Shown here: positions 16,652 through 17,891 of the stretch, piece by piece | How positions within the stretch are numbered: position 1 is the first letter of the stretch | How the letters are laid out: every line of letters begins with the position of its first letter | Assembly: GCA_910585035.1 (NCBI GenBank) | Contig: CAJUEF010000033.1 | Span: 1 to 17,891, forward strand | From: an uncultured Christensenellaceae bacterium | GTDB taxonomy: Bacteria; Bacillota; Clostridia; Christensenellales; MGBC116941 | DNA: 17,891 bases | Direction of reading: 5' to 3' | Translations under genes and position numbers: made by a program | The notes under the pieces: generated by a model | What the model was told of the DNA's origin: nothing | Database searches by the model: none | The model's input: the letters and a program-made list of their open reading frames with translations, nothing else

Positions 16652-16695
16652 AAAAATAAAAAAGCCTTGAAACGCACTGTTCAAGGGCTTTTTGG
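16652..16695 (-). terminator. Terminator of the ssrA 3' end
   Basis: On the minus strand AAAAAGCCCTTGAA and TTTCAAGGCTTTTTT form a stem with one bulge around CAGTGCG-type loop bases, followed by ATTTTT. It directly follows the CCA end of the tmRNA fragment, as expected for the original host locus. Confidence 0.8.
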
Positions 16696-16722
16696 TGGTG
16701 GAGATGAGGGGAGTTGAACCCA
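16696..16722 (-). other. ssrA: 3' end of ssrA (tmRNA), attachment-site scar
   Basis: The minus strand reads GGGTTCAACTCCCC followed by TCATCTCCACCA: T-loop, half T-stem, acceptor strand and CCA end as in tmRNA 3' ends. The upstream T-stem half does not match (TTGGG against CCCCT pairs only three bases), and the bases beyond are not tmRNA, so this is only a fragment. Adjacent position of a tyrosine recombinase gene points to an attachment site where an element integrated into the ssrA 3' end; the terminator on the left side marks the host flank. A tRNA 3' end is the alternative. Confidence 0.65.
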
Positions 16723-16851
16723 AGTACATATGTTTTTAAGCAAATCTATATATTTGCAAACCCACTATTTAAAGGGAAACATTGCTTACGGTGTATGTTA
16801 AGTTTGTGTAATTAGTAAATAAAGTGGGTTAAAAAGTGGGTTATTTTTTTC
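16723..16851. other. Attachment-site arm region with repeated AGTGGGTT sites
   Basis: Between the ssrA fragment and the integrase stop lie AAGTGGGTTA twice as direct repeats (16822-16831, 16834-16843), an inverted copy AACCCACT (16759-16766), and a 6-bp dyad GCAAAT/ATTTGC (16740-16745, 16752-16757). These may be integrase arm-type binding sites. Confidence 0.4.
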
Positions 16852-17891
16852 CTATAAAATACCATTGAAACGCTTATCCAATAAAGACGCTATTTGACGT
16901 GTTTCATCTTCCACGCTATGGATATATATACCTGTATCCATACTTTTGCTATGTCCTACATTTTTCTTAAGCAAAGCTTCCGGTATATTTGCTGATGCGT
17001 AAGAAATTAACGTATGTCTTAATTCATGAAGACTACAGTTCACACCTATTTTACCTCGATAATTGTACCAACATTTATAAAGGTTATTGCTATTGCTTCT
17101 ATTTCCACTTTTATCTGGGAAAACATAAGGTGAAATAATACCCATGCGTTTCAACATAGTTTTTTGGTCATCCAAAACCTGTATGGCTCGCATACATAAT
17201 GCTACAGGACGTTGTGCATTGATTGTTTTGCCTTGCGTAACTTCGTTTAGACGATTTATCGACCGTTTTATATAGGCAACAGAACCGTTTATATCTTCAT
17301 TCATTAGTCCGCATAATTCACCACGGCGCAAACCGGTGAGGATAAGAAAACGAAAAGCGTGAATATAATACTCTAGGTTGTTTGTGTCCGTATCCTCAAA
17401 CACAGACTGTATCTCGTTTGGTTGCAGAATAGTTTTGGCTTTTTTGGTCGCTCCTTTTGGTATTTGTACAAACTCTATGCTACAAAATTCCCAACCTTGT
17501 TTACGGCAGAATGTAGAAAACGTGCTTATTGTACCTTTAATGCCCTCTAAAGTTTTTTTAGCTCTGCCGGCCTTATATGCCTTTTTTATTATTTGCTGTA
17601 GCTGCGCTGATGTAATAGAAGAAAGCTTTCGGTGTTCCAATTCAGGCAGCAACCAATTCTTACCAACAGACATAAGTTTTGAATAGTTATCCGTTCCGGT
17701 AAGTTCTTGCTTTTCTTCAAGAAACATTTGATAAGCTTTATTAAACCTTATTGTTGTGTCAACAGCACCACCATTTAACCACTTATCGGCTTTCTTTTCA
17801 CATTCAATTTTACCTTTTTTACCCTCTTTAGAGTAGCTAAATGTTTTTCTAACACCGTCCTTTTGAACTTTAATTTGCCAGCGGTTATATT
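16852..17891 (-). CDS. int: Tyrosine recombinase / phage-type integrase, 5' end beyond the window
   Basis: The frame runs from the window edge to TAG at 16852, at least 345 codons; an ATG at 17727 is internal, since the 54 codons upstream (YNRWQIKVQKDG, KTFSYSKEGKKGK, ECEKKADKWLNGG) form the AP2-like arm-binding domain of such integrases. A core-binding domain follows (LSSITSAQLQQIIKKAYKAG). Counting from the Met at 17727, the catalytic set is R134 in TGLRRGE, H234 and R237 in HELRH, H259 in GHS and Tyr268 in GIYIH, so it appears intact. It cuts and rejoins DNA between attP and the host site, here apparently the ssrA 3' end. Its gene points at the scar about 130 bases away. It marks the start of a mobile element extending to the right; phage or integrative conjugative element cannot be told apart from this end. 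Confidence 0.93.
   Translation of the reverse strand, partial: YNRWQIKVQKDGVRKTFSYSKEGKKGKIECEKKADKWLNGGAVDTTIRFNKAYQMFLEEKQELTGTDNYSKLMSVGKNWLLPELEHRKLSSITSAQLQQIIKKAYKAGRAKKTLEGIKGTISTFSTFCRKQGWEFCSIEFVQIPKGATKKAKTILQPNEIQSVFEDTDTNNLEYYIHAFRFLILTGLRRGELCGLMNEDINGSVAYIKRSINRLNEVTQGKTINAQRPVALCMRAIQVLDDQKTMLKRMGIISPYVFPDKSGNRSNSNNLYKCWYNYRGKIGVNCSLHELRHTLISYASANIPEALLKKNVGHSKSMDTGIYIHSVEDETRQIASLLDKRFNGIL

Noticed and set aside
16529..16717. 62-codon frame left of the integrase
   Set aside because: It runs through the ssrA terminator and the ssrA 3' end, has no recognisable domain and starts at TTG with a poor ribosome binding site.

Overview
The window looks like chromosomal DNA of a low-GC Gram-positive anaerobe, most likely a gut-type Clostridia species. 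Evidence for this is the AGGAGG-type ribosome binding sites, AT-rich intergenic regions with Rho-independent terminators, a SipW/TasA-type surface protein, a SpaA-type isopeptide adhesin with a sortase tail, and a type II-A (csn2) CRISPR-Cas locus. I cannot name a species from sequence alone.

Layout, left to right. 69-284: small Cro/CI-type regulator with its own terminator. 753-3143: secreted surface protein with a SipW-like signal, Ig-like segments and a C-terminal DUF6273-like domain, then a terminator. 3384-9985: a complete type II-A CRISPR-Cas locus. It has a tracrRNA on the minus strand (about 3431-3547) with its own consensus promoter, then cas9, cas1, cas2 and csn2 as a tightly packed operon, a leader ending in ATTTGAG, and an array of six full repeats plus one truncated repeat with six 30-31 nt spacers, closed by a terminator. 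About 10163-16141: a very large SpaA-repeat cell-wall adhesin gene whose signal peptide is missing or wrecked and which is split by a one-base frameshift near 12646; it ends in an NPYTG sorting signal and a terminator. 16301-16650: AT-rich, no gene. 16652-16722: on the minus strand, the 3' end of an ssrA (tmRNA) gene with its terminator, acting as an integration scar. 16852-17891: a tyrosine recombinase on the minus strand that runs off the right edge and belongs to a mobile element starting at the ssrA scar.

How it works together. Cas1, Cas2 and Csn2 (with Cas9) would add spacers at the leader end. The array transcript pairs with tracrRNA through a 22-nt perfect anti-repeat, RNase III of the host would process the duplex, and Cas9 with intact RuvC and HNH residues would cut the target. 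The tracrRNA fold (lower stem, GA/AAGU bulge, nexus, two matched mini-hairpins, terminator) follows the S. pyogenes plan. The CRISPR locus sits between two surface-protein genes, and the downstream one lacks its head, which suggests that insertion or rearrangement of the CRISPR block damaged an older surface-protein cluster.

Most notable points: the clearly readable tracrRNA, a strong promoter pointing at it from the other side, an anti-repeat/repeat-like hairpin inside the leader, a terminal repeat cut at exactly the length normally kept in mature crRNA, and the multiply damaged adhesin gene.
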